Below, in pieces: positions 46,489-59,261 of a stretch of 64,000 nucleotides of DNA. The notes under the pieces were generated by a model. It did not search any database. It saw only the letters and a program-made list of their open reading frames with translations, and was not told the origin of the DNA. The position numbers were made by a program, and so were the translations under genes. This DNA comes from Udeniomyces pyricola. Lineage: Eukaryota; Basidiomycota; Tremellomycetes; Cystofilobasidiales; Mrakiaceae. How positions within the stretch are numbered: the stretch's first letter is position 1; every line of letters begins with the position of its first letter. The stretch spans positions 868,001 to 932,000 of the forward strand of contig BCIK01000001.1 of NCBI GenBank assembly GCA_039545295.1, written 5' to 3'.

Positions 46489-49400
46489 ATGGTGTCGAAT
46501 CCTCCCGTAATTCCCTCACCGGATTCGTCTCATCACGCCTCGCTAGAGGATGAGCGTGACCCTGGGGGGGCCTTCCACGGGGCCCTCTCCGACTCGCCTG
46601 GGTTGGTCTCTGCTGTCCCAACATCTGCTGCTGACGACCGAATCTCCAGCCCAACAAGTCTGTCGAGCGATATCCGTGGCCTCCAAGACAGCAGCACTGG
46701 GAGTTCTGACGGGTCGTTTCAGCTGAGCAAGGACGACGATGAAGAGGAGGGCTTGCTTGCAAGCCACTTGCCTCGAGGAATGCGTGCAGAAGGCGAGAGG
46801 GATAGAATAGCGGTGCTCGATGCGTTAGTAGTCTACCCACTTACAGTCGGATCTCCGTGTCTTATGCTCATCACGGCTGGTGTAGGAGTATGAAATGGGT
46901 GTGCTGATCGACGCGACGTTTGGGCCATGTTCAGGGAATCCCGGTATGGTAAGCTCGTCGACGCCCTCACCCACGCCGAGCTACAGTTGTCGGCGATCCA
47001 TTCCAAAGTATACGGTACGTCGGGCCAAGAAACACAATATGCCGATGTTGAGTTCCTATGTGTAGAAGGATGCTGATTCACTGCTCTTTACTATGTAATC
47101 CAGAGCTGCAAGAGTATCGACACGCCACCACCTCACATCCGCCTTCAGCGCAGCCCCTGGAGCCATCTTCTTTGCCGCCTACATCGCCATCTTTGGCACC
47201 TGTTGAGATTGTTCTTATTTCCTTGAACAGTCTCCTCGAATCCACATCAGAACTCCTTCCCTCCCTCCGAGTGCAGCTTAGTGCATTGTCGTATCCGCCG
47301 CAGTCGCGTAAAGGCCAAGGCGTTTTAGATGACCAAGACGTCGGAATGGGCACAATGGACCTCGAGCTTCTTCAAGTCCGGTACGAGGAGATCTACCAAG
47401 ACTTTCAGGACGCAGTGGCCGATGTCGAGCAAGCAAGAGAGGAACTTAAGGAGGACCGATGGCTGAGCGTTTTCAGGTGAGCACTTGATGTCTCCATCTC
47501 TGTGGCCTCATCGATATGTTTGGGCGCGTGCCTCTCATTTATTTATAGCTTACGTCACTGCACTCTCTCGTCCGGGAACATTCAGAACGAGTGCAGGTCA
47601 GATCGAGGATATGATGGCGTCGTTGGAGAAGGCAGTTTCTCAATGTCTCGTACGTATTTTACGAGCCGACCGTCTGACGTATGGATTTTCCACCATGCAT
47701 ACATCTGACTTCAATCCCCCCCCCCCCCTCTCAAGGATACGTTACGAGAAGTCCGCGAACTTTCCTCTTCCCAAGCTACCGGAGCTCCTACCCCACAGGA
47801 ACTTGCAGAGGCGTGGCGAAACCCGTATACTCGCACACCCATGACGTTGTCTGCGTTTGGAGCCGTCGTCAGCTCCTTTGAATCCAAGAAGACCTACTAT
47901 CTTCCCGCCGTCGAAAAGGGTCTTGCCATCCTGGACAGAGGCGTCCGTGAGAGGATCACCAAGAATGGAGAGACGTTGCGGCGGCATGCTGAAATGCTGT
48001 CTAGATGGCGTTCGTTGACAGAGGGCATTTCTCGACTTGACAGGGACCTGACGGCAGCCCATCGCCACCTTTTCTCGCTCGAGTCGCCCGCCCAACCCCA
48101 TGTACAAGGGCAATCATCCGTTATCTTCCCTCAGCAACGCGCACTATCGCCTCATCACCTTACTTCCCCTGATCCTACCCAGGCTTATTCGACAGCATCC
48201 GAGACCTCAATGTCTTCATGGTCTCAGCCATGTAGCGAGACCTCGTCCAATACGACGCATTCTCACATGCCGCCAACCTCTTCACCAGCCTCATCGTCTT
48301 CCTCCCTCGCTCGGGCTGAGCGACGTTCCAGTGTCACATCTGCCAATCCGAACGGGTCGACGCCTAACGTGTTTCAGCGACTTCTCGGTGGCATGTCAAA
48401 TCTCTCAATCAGGAACGGGTCGAAGCGGTTCGAAAGCAACCGCGACCGCGGCCATGAAGAGGATTTAGCCACGCCTTCGTCGCTCGAGCCTGCACTGTAC
48501 TCTACTCCTTCGACTGCACGCTCTCGTTTCTATCATCCCTACGGCAGCCCGGCCTCTGCCTCAACACCTACACCTCCAAACCTTGCGTCTTCCCGTTATA
48601 TGCACGAAGACGATCATCCATCTCAGATCCGCGTCGCCAAGCCGAAATGGAACGCGTCGCCCAAAGTACCCGAGCTCCTTAGTCCAGGACAGCGTCCAGT
48701 GGGGGGCGAGATTTTGCGCAAGGCATCCAGTTCGGCTCTTCGAACGGGAGAAGTCGTCGGTGGAGCCCGTCCCTCGAGCAGGACATCGACTGCTGGTGCT
48801 GGCTCGGAAGCCGGCTTGGACGTTTTGCAACCCTCGACACACCTGCCATCAATCATTTCCCGAATTCCTCGACCTCGCACCCGATCCAACAACGTTGCTG
48901 TCGAATCTGAAGCCGCCGAATCGCTCGATGTACCTAGCAGCTCGTTCCCTCATCAGCGGTCCTATACTCCGACGGCGCGGTCACCTCGACTCTCCCTGCC
49001 ACGCTCTCATTCAGCTTCCAAGTCTCTCTCCCTCGTCTCTCTCTCTCAATCTCAAGGTCCTCCTTCCTCTTCACGTAACACATCAGGCCTTCCGACCGCA
49101 TCTCCTTCGATGCCATCCCTCAGTTCGCTCATCAATCTCGCAAGTGAAGACGACGACGTCCCCCTCACACCACCGTCCTTCGGTCAGCACGGACGGCAAC
49201 CTCCTCGGTCCCAGACTCCTGAGTCAGTAATCCGGGCCAACGTTCGTAACTCTGCCTTCTACTCCACTCCGATCCGAGGAACGCCTGCATCGGGTCCTGC
49301 AAGTCTCACCGAGGGTGGTCCCCGACCTCGTGTTCTGTCTATGTCGCCCTCTCCCGGGCCAGGGTCGCGCCAGATGCGATCGAGTTCTGGTCCGCCATCC

Positions 49401-50247
49401 TCCTTTCGACCAGGTGCTTCTGCCAGTTCTCCCTCGACGATGCGACCAACCCCGCCTCTCTCCCACCGGCCTCCGTCTAGGTCGTCCACGCCGCTGTCCT
49501 CATCCCAACAACCCGTCCCTCGACCATCATCCCGATCTTCTCTCGGTCCATCGTGCAATCAAACCCCTGCTCGACCCTCATCTCGACTTTCCGCATCGCA
49601 AGCCAACGGTTCCATCCCAACAAGCCGTCCACCGTCTCGCAGCTCGACCCCTTCTCATACACTCCTCCCACCTTCGGGTCCCTTCCGACCTCACCCTCAT
49701 AATCCACTCGATCAAGCCCTCGCAAACCTCTTGCAATCATCGCCGTTTCCCTCCCATCAGAGGATCCGGTGTGAGCGTGTGAACCCGCTACCGAAAGGGT
49801 CTGCCGCGGCTGCATCAAGTGAGCATCAGACGGCGAGCTTCGTGTTTGCGAGCGGAACGGACCATAGGGCGAAAGTTAAGACGATGCAGGTCAGGTTGCT
49901 CGAGTTGAACGGGGGCAGATCGGGGGCGAGGGTTCAGAAAGTCATGGTCCGAGTCGGAGGAGGATGTACGTTTTCCTTTCTCTGTTTTTTCTTCTTCTTC
50001 TTTTTCTTTCCTCGCGGAAGCAGCCAACGAGACGGCTGTTTGTTCCTTCTGCTACTGAGCAGATGTATGAATCAACAGGAGACGGAGGTCTACGATGGAT
50101 TTGGGCTGATACGCTTTACCTCTTGACATTCCTTGCGTCCTTCCCCCTTTGATCTCTCCACCCATCCTTCCTACATCGATGGATCTCATCTCACGCTGCA
50201 ATCCAGGGCTCGATCTCGACGTTCATCTTTCTAAACTCGGTTTCTAG
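46489..50247 (+). CDS. KAR9: KAR9-family spindle-positioning protein
   Basis: Six exons (46489-46823, 46935-47014, 47104-47476, 47586-47649, 47736-49965, 50207-50247) give 1040 residues. The conserved helical Kar9 region spans about 110-430: RYGKLVDALTHAELQLSAI, LLESTSELLPSLRVQL, ELKEDRWLSVFRTSAGQIED, and KKTYYLPAVEKGLAILDRGV followed by RITKNGETLRRHAEMLSRW. In yeast Kar9 links Bim1/EB1 on microtubule tips to myosin and orients the spindle. A long basic Ser/Pro-rich tail follows with repeated RPSSR/RPPSRSSTP elements, the kind of region that binds microtubules. Exons 5-6 restore a small terminal domain VQKVMVRVGGGWLDLDVHLS resembling a GAR-like end found in filamentous fungal Kar9 relatives. 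The final exon has 41 nt. Confidence 0.9.
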
Positions 50248-51919
50248 GTACTCTCCTCACATCGGCGGAAATCTTCATTCTCGTCATCTTCTTTTTTCAC
50301 TTTCTCTCTTTGGCCCTTGATTGCTTTATGAGTCTGTTTGCGCTGCGTTCTATTTCCCGTCCCTGTTTCCCGTCCCTGTTCCCTCCTCTCCCTCCCTCCC
50401 CCTTCCCACCTGTTGACTTTCCTTCCTCAATTTTCTCCTCATCCCTCTCCATGTGTTTCAACCCCTTGATCATTGAACCCTTTTCCCTGTTGCTTCGTTC
50501 CCGGCTGTTTCTGTTTGTCTTCTTTTCTTTGTTTCATCTCGTATTCATCCAACCAACTCAACTCAAGCCTTGATGGAAGACCTGGCACGTGACTTTGAGA
50601 TTGAATCTTCAAGTCATCCTGTAATCCAAATCCATGCGGTCACAGAATGGACGACAGAACACAAGAAAAAGAAAGAAACGACACAAGGAAATAAAGGCGA
50701 AATCTACTGGATCGAGAAAGACCAGTTTCGGCTTGGCATGCATGCATGTATCGATACCACAACACAATAACATGCAGCATATAGCGTACAACATGACGTA
50801 GGTCAATATCTGACCTTTACCTATACATATATCCATCTATTTCGGATCCTATACCACATAGTGAGATCACACCCAAGTGACCAAAAAGAAGCCCGAGACC
50901 CCTCACTAAGAAGTACCATCTGAATCTCTTCATACGTCCATATATAGAGACTATTATTTTAGATTCGTCCTGAAAATCTCTCCTACTCGAGTCTTGATCA
51001 GACGTGATAGTTCTTCCTTGCCTGCGTCTGCACCTACATCCGCACGGTACGGCTTGGCTCGGCTGTCGCGGCCAGCAGGCAGCGTTTGATGCGTTTGTTG
51101 ATTTCCTTCTTCGGCCTCGACCTTGAATGCTCTTCATTCGAAAAGGGAAGCCGGGGGAGGGGGTGAGCCGATCTATCCCCAAACCAAACGATCATGATGA
51201 CGATCCGAGTCCATCGAACGACACGATCGGGAGATTCTCTGACGTGCGTTGGATAGAAAAGAGGTGAGGAAGACCCAAGACAAGCTGTTTCACAGCGACA
51301 GGTCGGATGAGGGAGATTCCACAAAGACGAGCTTGTGAGGAGATAGGATAGGGGTATGATAAGGGATCGATTGACAGAAGCCCATGTTAGGATTTGAAAG
51401 GGGGCCACGGAGATGAGTGAGTTTGGTGCGCGAGTCCGGCTGGGAGGTAGGGGGTTGGAGAATGGGATGTGGACGTGTGATTTGTAGGGGCTCGGACGAG
51501 CTCCGTAAGAAGGAAGAAGGGAGGGTGGAGGATGAAGGAAGGCTTCACATGCTGTTGTCCTCTTCGAANCCCCCCCCCCCCNCCCCCTTTTCCCCCCTTC
51601 CCTTAACNCCCCCCCCCCCTTGACCTTCAAAGTCCCGAGACCCTTGGGTCCTGGTTTTCACCGCAAGGCTTGACACGCTCCCGCCTGATCGTTCTATCAC
51701 TCCACTGTCCTCCCCTTGTTTCCCCTTTTGACCATTCCCTTTTCCTACAACCCGACCCTAAGGTTCATCACCACTCTCCTAAAACCCCCCTTCACCACGA
51801 CACTCCCCACTTGTCCCCTCTCTCTGACACGTCACCTTGTACCTCGCTACCTAAACACCAAAGCCCACCACCCCTTGATTCCATCTCCCCATCTTTCTCT
51901 GCGCGACGCTTCACGGGCC
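50248..51919. other. Long convergent region without a supported gene
   Basis: About 1.7 kb separates the 3' ends of KAR9 and PCC1. A minus-strand frame (51630-51034) is open but crosses C/G runs with Ns (51569, 51582, 51608) and shows no family; its end reads KKEINKRIKRCLLAATAEP. I see nothing I can call a gene. Confidence 0.55.
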
Positions 51920-52681
51920 TTATGCCATGGCAGGCGCCATCATTTGAAGCTCTTCGTCCTCCCTCGGCGCGAAGGCGTCAATCGTCCGGATGACCAAGTC
52001 GAGATTCTCGAAGAGGGTGTTGACGTTCATACGGAGCAAACGAAGGGTCGTCGTTTGAATCTCTCTGTGGAAAAGTTACCCGAGAGAGAGAGAGAGCAGG
52101 GAAGGGGGGGAGGGGGAGAGGGTTTAACAATGAGTGAGGCGTCAAACAGGAAGGGGAAAAAGCAAGAAACACGGGAGGGGAAGGACGAGGCGAGGTTTTC
52201 ATTCATCAACCACCACTCTCATCACAAACGCAAGTCTAAACACCCATGTCTCCTTTTCTCTGCTCCTCCTTTCTCATCATTCGTTTCGAGAGTGAACCAT
52301 TGACTCACACCGACAAGCCCTCAGGGGTCTCTCTGATGGTGTTGGTGACGGCGTCGGGATTCCGTTCGCGGTCGACCTGAAGGGCTCGACGGATAATGGC
52401 CGCATGCGAAGCTACGGCTAATGGGAAGTCAAACTTGCTGATGTCGATCAACCCGGTCCGGAGATATAAGAAAGATCGAAACGGCCAGACACCAGGGAGA
52501 AAGTAGACAAAGGGTGTAGAAGGCGAAGAAAGGGAGAAGAAGATCAGGAGTTTGTTCAGGACGGAACGGTGAGGTTGAGATCAGCTTGGAGGAAGACGAG
52601 AGGAAGGAAGGAAGGAGGAACGAGAAGAGGAACGGACATGGAGTGCTGCTTCTTTGGGGTGTCGACTGGATCGGATGACAT
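51920..52681 (-). CDS. PCC1: KEOPS/EKC complex subunit PCC1
   Basis: Three exons (52681-52638, 52437-52309, 52064-51920) give 105 residues. The product reads SIKFDFPLAVASHAAIIRRA, then LQVDRERNPDAVTNTI, then a beta strand GLSVEIQTTTLRLLRMNVNT, then LFENLDLVIRTIDAF. This matches the CTAG/Pcc1 family: strand, helix ending ALxVD, strand with ETPEGLS, and a long C-terminal helix that dimerises. In KEOPS it supports Kae1 in making the t6A base of tRNA; it was first linked to transcription and telomeres in yeast. Length fits the family (80-120). Introns of 200 and 244 nt are much larger than the exons. Confidence 0.92.
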
Positions 52682-53275
52682 AGCGAAGCGATTCGTTTGG
52701 GGTTGGGAGGCCGGATGGAGGAGATGAGATGGGTAGGTTGACGTTTGGACTGAGACGATATGTGACGAGAGCGATCAGGCAGGTCGTCTCATCCGGAATC
52801 AACGACTTGAGGCCGACGCGCCGCGGAGTATCCACCACTTTCTTTTTCGAGTCCTCGAACAGATATATATATATATATGTATGGACGTAACCATCCCTCT
52901 TCACTTGTCCTCTCGAACTTGTCGTTGATTCGTCATCTGGCTCTCTCAGCAGTCAAAGACAACGACGGAGCGGGTATGATTTTCATGCTCTACGATACAA
53001 ATGAAAGAAAGGAAAAGAAAGAGAAAAAGAAAAGGCTGAAAAGGAAAGGGAAAATGACGCAGCGACGACGAACAACGATGTCAATGTCGAAAGGGAAAAT
53101 AAGACAGGTAAGAGGGTTCAGATGAGGTGAGCCAAGAAAGGTAAGGAGAAAAGGAAGGAGGGGGGATCAGGGGAGGAGTTGAACGGCATCGATGATGAAA
53201 ACCGCAAGATAAAAGAAGCCCATGTTTTGAGGTGTATCGACGCAGAGGGACAAGTAGGCAACAACCAGTGCATCA
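52682..53275. other. Intergenic region upstream of PCC1
   Basis: About 0.6 kb containing a (TA)n stretch (about 52862-52878) and an A/G-rich block near 53000-53060. It separates PCC1 from the ARP3 3' end. No gene is supported. Confidence 0.5.
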
Positions 53276-55766
53276 CTAAGTAGACGAGCCAAAAGTCGAG
53301 TATCGTCTGACAATCGACGGTCCGTACTCCTCGTAGTCGGCCTGAAGTTAGGACCGGGATCGAGCGATCGATAGGCAGGCAGCAAAGAGTTGAGTGTCAG
53401 ATTCTGACTCTCGCAAAGACAAAGGAAGACCATTAAAAGGCCGACTGGGATAGGACATGACAAAACACGAACCTTGGTGTGGCAATAGGTGTAAAATTCG
53501 GGCAAAGAGGCCATCATGGACCCTCCGTACCAGACGGCATACCGCTGCTTCGAGTGCGAAATGACATTGACTTCAACCCCAGACGACTGCAAAGATAGAA
53601 GAGTTGCAATTCAAAAGGAGCATCAGTAGGCTGTACCCCACCATCTTTGTGGCAGCGTCACTATCAAAGAAATGATAGATGGCGCACCTTCATGTTACCG
53701 CCCGCGGCCGACTCGCTACCGGCTACCCTGGCGTCGACAATGTTCTTCAAATCTCGCTTGAGTCGCTGAGAGAAGTTCTTGAACATGGTCGAACCTCCCG
53801 AGAGAACAATGTTCTATTGCCAGAGTGAGCGAAGAAGCAAATGTTAGCCAATACGTCCCGAAGGCGAGCCAAAGAAGGAAGAACAGAGCAAACTGGTACG
53901 CACCTTGTAAAGCCCTCGTCGGACATCGATAGGTGATGACTGGATGACGTTGTCGACAACCTCTGGGAGAGGCGTCAGGAAATCGGACGAAGCAATCTCT
54001 GGGTTGAAAAAGATCTCAGGCGCGAGGAACCGCTCCCATCCGACGTCGACGCCGTACTTGCGACCCGTTACGCTGTGCTCGCCTTCAAACCGAGCAAACC
54101 ACTTGTATGGGTCATCGTCATACTTCTTAAACTCCTTGACCATGTCCTGGCAGACGTAAGAGTAGTCCTCCTTGATCCGCTGAGCCCTAGGTACGCCAAG
54201 GCGATCAAAAAATCTCGACCGTCAGCCACTGCCGTAGCGATATGATCATGCAGAGCAAACCATGTTGAACGTACACTCGGAGCTGGTCTTCTGGCGGCAT
54301 ATTGGCCGTCTCTCCTCGATCTCGGAGGAGCTGCTGGACAAAGTAGGTAATATCCTTGCCCGCAATCGGGACGTGTTTGATCGAAGAGCCGATGACGTAA
54401 CCCTCAGCGACGGGGATCGTATCTGTAGCCACAGCGGTAAACGACTAGATGTCAGAATGTATATTCTTAGGAGTGATGTGGCATGTCAAGCAAAGAGCAT
54501 CGACGAACGAGTAACACCATCTCCGGAATCAATGACGACACCGGTCAAATTTCGGTTAGAATTGCCGTGAGTCCAGGACGCAGCGAGAGCAAGGACCGCT
54601 TGAACGGCGATGTAGAGACCCTGATTGATAACGTCGAGCATAGCCACACCCAACAGTCAGGAAGGAAGGCCAAGGAAATTATATGAAGTCGGACAGAAAC
54701 GACAAAGCAGAAGAAAGGCAAGGACCATCGCACCTGAACATTGAAAGACTCAAACATGATCTCAGCCGTGTTCTCTCGGTTTTCAGGAGGGTTGAGTGGA
54801 GGCTCGGTCTGTAACAATATGAAAGGGGCGATGAATTGGTCAATGATGTGGCCAGGAAACAGATTGATGATCTCTGACAAGACGCCAAACTCACGAGCAG
54901 GACGTAGTGATCCTCTGGCTCGGCCCTGAGATATTTGAAGATACTCTGCTCCCAGAATCGCTCCATATGGTCCCAGTTGTCAATCATACCATGTTTGATG
55001 GGGTTGTGCAGGGAATAGGTCCTGAAGAGCAGTGAACCCAGAGCATGAAGCGATCAGATCTCAGCGCGACATGGACGCGATTGATGCATGCTGGATGCGT
55101 GCTAGGCTGATTCGACGCACTTTGAGTTGGCGACGGCCTCATCACCGATAAAGAAATCGAGGTCTTCTATTCCTCGCTTCGAAGCAAGATGGGAGGGTTT
55201 GCTGGCGACCGCGGGACCACGCGCTGGATATGTGATTGTCGGGTGGTGGATCAGATCAAGCGGGGTTCGAGCGATAGGCGGACGAATGCGATCGTTTGCG
55301 TAAGGGATGATGGATACATGCGGGATCGATTGAAGACATGGTATGTGACAGAACAGATTAGTGAGCAAACCGACAAGATGAGCTCACGACGGCCAAAGAG
55401 TTGGATAGCAGCAGGATTTCTTAGGGGGCAAGCGCATCGGGTCTTGGGAACCAGTGCATGCGTAGGTGCGAGGGCGAGGGCGAGCACGAAGGGGGAGATG
55501 GAGCAAGTTGGCACATACCGGAGCCTCCGCCGCCTCCTCCCTCGCGGGTGGCAATGACGGTCGGGAAGGTGAATGAAGGCTCCGAGTTGCCGGCGAAACC
55601 CATCTTGGTGAAACCGGTACCTAAACCCGACAAGGACAAGTGAGTATGGATCATGAAGCCATAGGGAAGAAGGACGCGAGGTGAGCCAGATGCAAGGGCG
55701 CGTGTGAGTTGAAGATGAAAGGATGGACGGACCATTGTCGATGACGAGAGGGGCTAGTCGACTCAT
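53276..55766 (-). CDS. ARP3: Actin-related protein 3 (Arp2/3 complex)
   Basis: Eleven exons (55766-55733, 55620-55519, 55223-55121, 55021-54895, 54808-54734, 54620-54509, 54422-54275, 54186-53904, 53813-53688, 53586-53473, 53341-53276) give 429 residues. Diagnostic blocks are [130 protein letters not shown] and [16 protein letters not shown]. These place it in Arp3, not actin or Arp2. It nucleates branched actin filaments with Arp2 at endocytic patches. A short Gly run (GGGGGGSG) in the early loop is a local insertion. Exon phases are all consistent. Confidence 0.97.
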
Positions 55767-56151
55767 GGCTTGGTGATGGGAGATATGAGGGTGAGATGAA
55801 AGAGAAGGTGGAGAGAACGCTTGAGAGGATGAGAGCGGGGACGGGGCTGGAGGGTTGCGATGGCGAGTCGGTAGAGAGAGAGGGAGAAAGAGAATGAGAG
55901 AGCTGGAGTGATCGAGAGTCGTCGACAACGAAGCGTCAAGACTCATGAAGAGGAGAGAGAGCATCATCACTTATCCACAGCACAGCTAAGCACAGCCATG
56001 ATTTATGATGGCATGTTATATATATATCCCAGCCTTGCCCTTTCGTCCCAGTTCGTCCTCGTCCTCGTATGCGTCCTCCCCCCCCCCGCAGTTGGTGATC
56101 ATACATCTGCATGTTCATACAACCAGTTGACTTCTCCAACTACTCTCTCCA
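55767..56151. promoter_or_regulatory. Divergent promoter region between ARP3 and the RRM gene
   Basis: The 385 nt contain a TATATATATAT stretch at about 56016-56027 upstream of the plus-strand gene and a C10 run near 56080. Confidence 0.5.
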
Positions 56152-58200
56152 ATGTCCGACCTTTCACCTTCGTCCTTCTCCCATCCCGACAGCTCCCCAT
56201 CACGCCACAACATGTCAGGTCCGGCCTCGTCCAAAGATCAGTCTTCCAGCCCATCTGCAGGTCATCGCTCGCCCAACGCGAGTCCCCAAACGCTTCCATT
56301 CTTGGACGATCCATATCTGCCATCAGAGAGATTTATCTATCCACATTCTCAACAGTACCAGCAGCAGCAACAGCAACAACATCAGCAGCAACATCAATCT
56401 TCACATCCGTTGCCTCTCGAGCAACAGCGACAACTCCAGCAGCTCCTTCGAGCGTATCAGCAGCAGCACCAGCATCAATCACACCCTCAATCGTACCCGC
56501 AACAACAACCACCCCGATCCCATCCTAGCACTGGTCTCCTCCAGCAGCTTCAGCAATTGCAGCGACAGCTACCCCTTGCTGCCTTTGACTCCAATCAACC
56601 CCTTCAGCAGCAACAGCATCAACAACCGCCTCAATTCGTCCAAGCTCGTTCCACGGCCTCTTTGTCTCTGGCCCATCCGGCCTACGCTTACCGAACTCCT
56701 CCCCAGAGCCACAACCCCCTTCCATCGTCCACAAGCTCAAGTTTCTTGTCCTCCTTCAGCTCCAATACCTCACCTTCCTTTCCCGTCACCCCAAGTTTTG
56801 GTTTGGGCCAACTGACTCGGCCACATGTCTTGGGGAAAGCAGGCGGAGCTGCTAGTACGGGAGGAGGGGACCTTGACAGCGTTCTCATTGCCGACCTTGC
56901 TTGGGTGAGTAATCACTAACGTTGAGTGATGGGGTTAGAGGGATCCTCCTCTGAGTCCAGAGGTCCAGCACCGTATTGAAGCCGACAAGAATGCTTTGGT
57001 CCGGTGCGATGGGGCATATCCCTTGCTCTCACATGTATCCTCCGCAGTGGACGACCGATGAGCATCTGCAGACTCAATTGGCTGAGCTCGGTATCGCGAT
57101 TCAGCTGAAAGACGTCACCTTCTCTGAGCATAAAGTCAACGGAAAATCTAAAGGGTGAGTATGATTCATCTGATTTATATTGATCTATAGCAGCTGCGCC
57201 GCACCGCCAGCCACAGAACTGAACACGGTGGAGTGCAGTTGTATGAATTTACTTTGACTTGATCTTGACGTATCCTGTGCCACTTTTGCATGAACTCAGC
57301 ATCGCTTACATCAAACTGGGCTCAAACGACGCCTCCCTCCGAGCCAAGAATTGGTTCGATGCACAGTCAGTCCCATTTCTGGTCGCTTGAGCAATCGTTT
57401 GCTCGTTGTTCACGTACTCATCGCTACGGTTTCAATCTCAATACATTTACGCATCTGTTTGCTGATGTACATGTATCGCGAAAACAAACCTCACAGCGAG
57501 TTTCAAGGCCGTCGAGTCGTCGTTTCACTTGCGTCCTCGGCGTCAGGCAACCCCTTCAAAACGCTACCAAAGAGTGAACAACCTAATCACCTTGCTCGAG
57601 ATTCGCGCTCATGCCACCGAGAGCCAAACGGCTGACATAGTCCTAGGGACGTTTCTTTCTCTCTCCTTATTCTGGCAGCTGAACCGGATTCATCCCATAT
57701 CAATCGGCCCTCGGGGACGACCAATACTCGGAACATCAAGTCATCCTCTTCGGGCAACTCGCAATCTGTTGCTTCGGCAAACATGGGCTTAGGGATCATG
57801 GGCTTACCCACCAGCATGTTTGGCACATCAGACTCGTCAAGTGCTGGCGGGGGNAGTGGNACGTTGCCCCCTCGAATGGCGGCAGCCACATCAGCTGCTG
57901 CAGGTACTTCAACCATGCAGAGCGGAGGTAAGTTTGGGTTGTACACATCAATTTCATGGATATTCCATCATATTCTGCTGGCTTAGACAGTCGTTGCTTG
58001 GTACCCTAATTCTTATCTCTTACCTTGCTTCCCTCTTGTGTCACCTCTCCACATTTTTAGATTCTCATCATCCATACCTCTCAAAGTTTGCTCATCATCC
58101 TTTCTCCCCTCAGATCGTATCCACCCCGGCCAGTGGTGCGCCGAACTTCTCCGGTACTGGTCAGCTCGGGGGCGACTTCTCTCTAGGGGAAATCCACTAA
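56152..58200 (+). CDS. RRM protein resembling CFIm68/CPSF6, with a Q-rich N-terminus
   Basis: Six exons (56152-56904, 57048-57154, 57300-57365, 57497-57573, 57679-57927, 58061-58200) give 463 residues. Residues 1-250 are Ser/Pro-rich with long Gln/His runs. The RRM (about 243-335) reads LIADLAWWTTDEHLQTQLAE, VNGKSKGIAYIKLGSNDASL, then HEFQGRRVVVSLAS. The WWTTDE after the first strand and the NGxSKG turn are typical of CFIm68/CPSF6, the RNA-binding partner of CFIm25 in poly(A)-site choice. The C-terminus is Ser/Gly-rich; no RS region as in animal CPSF6 is seen. The exon 6 acceptor is chosen (58060) because it alone keeps frame to a natural end. Two Ns (57854, 57860) fall in Gly codons. A different RRM-family role remains possible. 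Confidence 0.8.
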
Positions 58201-59261
58201 ACATTTGCTGAAGGCTTCAGTCATCGAGGGACCCTGACTCGCTCGCTTCTGATTACTTCGACTGCTGGCGTGTGGATAGAACGAAGAGGGAGGGGGGAGG
58301 GTTTCCGATCCTACCAAGGGGGCTGAATGAATGGGCTTCGTGAGCCCATGCTGTATCTGTGCTTTTTCTTTTTCTCTTTCTTCTGAATCCCGTCCGATCG
58401 GCTCGCGCGATGTCCCAGTTTCGTACCGATGTTTTGCTAAAGAACCGCTGTGCTTCAAGAGAGGGTGAAGTGATGGGGCGGGGAGGAAGGGGATGAGTAT
58501 GACTTGTTCCTGCTCGGTTGCTTGTTTATTCGCCGTTTAAACGATTTGTCACGCCTTTTGTCAGTCCCTTTTCTCCACCGAGTGACTTTCCTCCTCACGC
58601 CTTCTCCTACGGTTTCTCTCGTCTCTTCATCTACTGTATACTCCACATTTCCCCTATCTATCTAGCGCTTGACCAAAGAAACTCGCTTTCTCCACCCGGT
58701 TTGATGACATACCCAGCTCATTCATTGTTATCCATACTCGATCGCTCGCTGCTTCCCTCTGTGTTTCGTGTTTTCTCCCTTTCTCTGTCTTTCGTTTTGC
58801 TTTTGCTTCTCATGCTGCTTCTCTTTTGATCGAACGACGAAGATGACACTTTCTCCCCATTGTTGATTCGAATGATGCTTTGATTTTGTTTCTCAAAAGC
58901 CATACATGGTTGGTTGGGTTTGAAAAGAGGAAGGGAAGGGAGGGGAGGGGGGGGGCGGGAAGTAATGTCTCCACACCAAGGCATATATAATAGTACGTAA
59001 CGGGACAGGACAGAAAAGGAGTCAGAGGCGGGGAAGGAGGCCGGAACATGATGTGGATCACATGCGAAAGGAGATGAGAGTGATGTGGATCACATGCGAA
59101 AGGAGATGAGAGTGATGTGGTAAAGCTATGAGGATGAGAGTTTATGTCGTGTGTGTGTATATATATATATACATTGATATTATTTTTAATCTCGAGGAGT
59201 AGTCTTCCATCTAAACGAGGTCGAGGAGTGAACGAGATGAGAAGGGAAGTGATCAAGGACA
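58201..59261. other. Convergent intergenic region with 32-bp tandem repeat
   Basis: About 1 kb between two 3' ends. It includes two perfect 32-bp copies plus a 7-bp partial (59050-59120) and a (TA)n stretch near 59158-59172. No gene is supported. Confidence 0.6.
59050..59120. repeat. 32-bp tandem direct repeat
   Basis: Two identical adjacent 32-bp units begin GATGTGGATCACATGCG, at 59050-59081 and 59082-59113. A partial third copy (GATGTGG) follows. Confidence 0.9.

Noticed and set aside
48561..49818. Several antisense frames in KAR9 exon 5
   Set aside because: They mirror the Ser/Pro-rich codons of KAR9 and lack starts, introns or domains of their own.
51034..51630. Minus-strand 198-residue frame near PCC1
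   Set aside because: It crosses C runs with several Ns, has low-complexity composition and no recognised domain.
58131..58208. Alternative exon 6 of the RRM gene reading DRIHPGQWCAELL
   Set aside because: The upstream acceptor at 58060 keeps phase and gives a natural Ser/Gly-rich end with its own stop.
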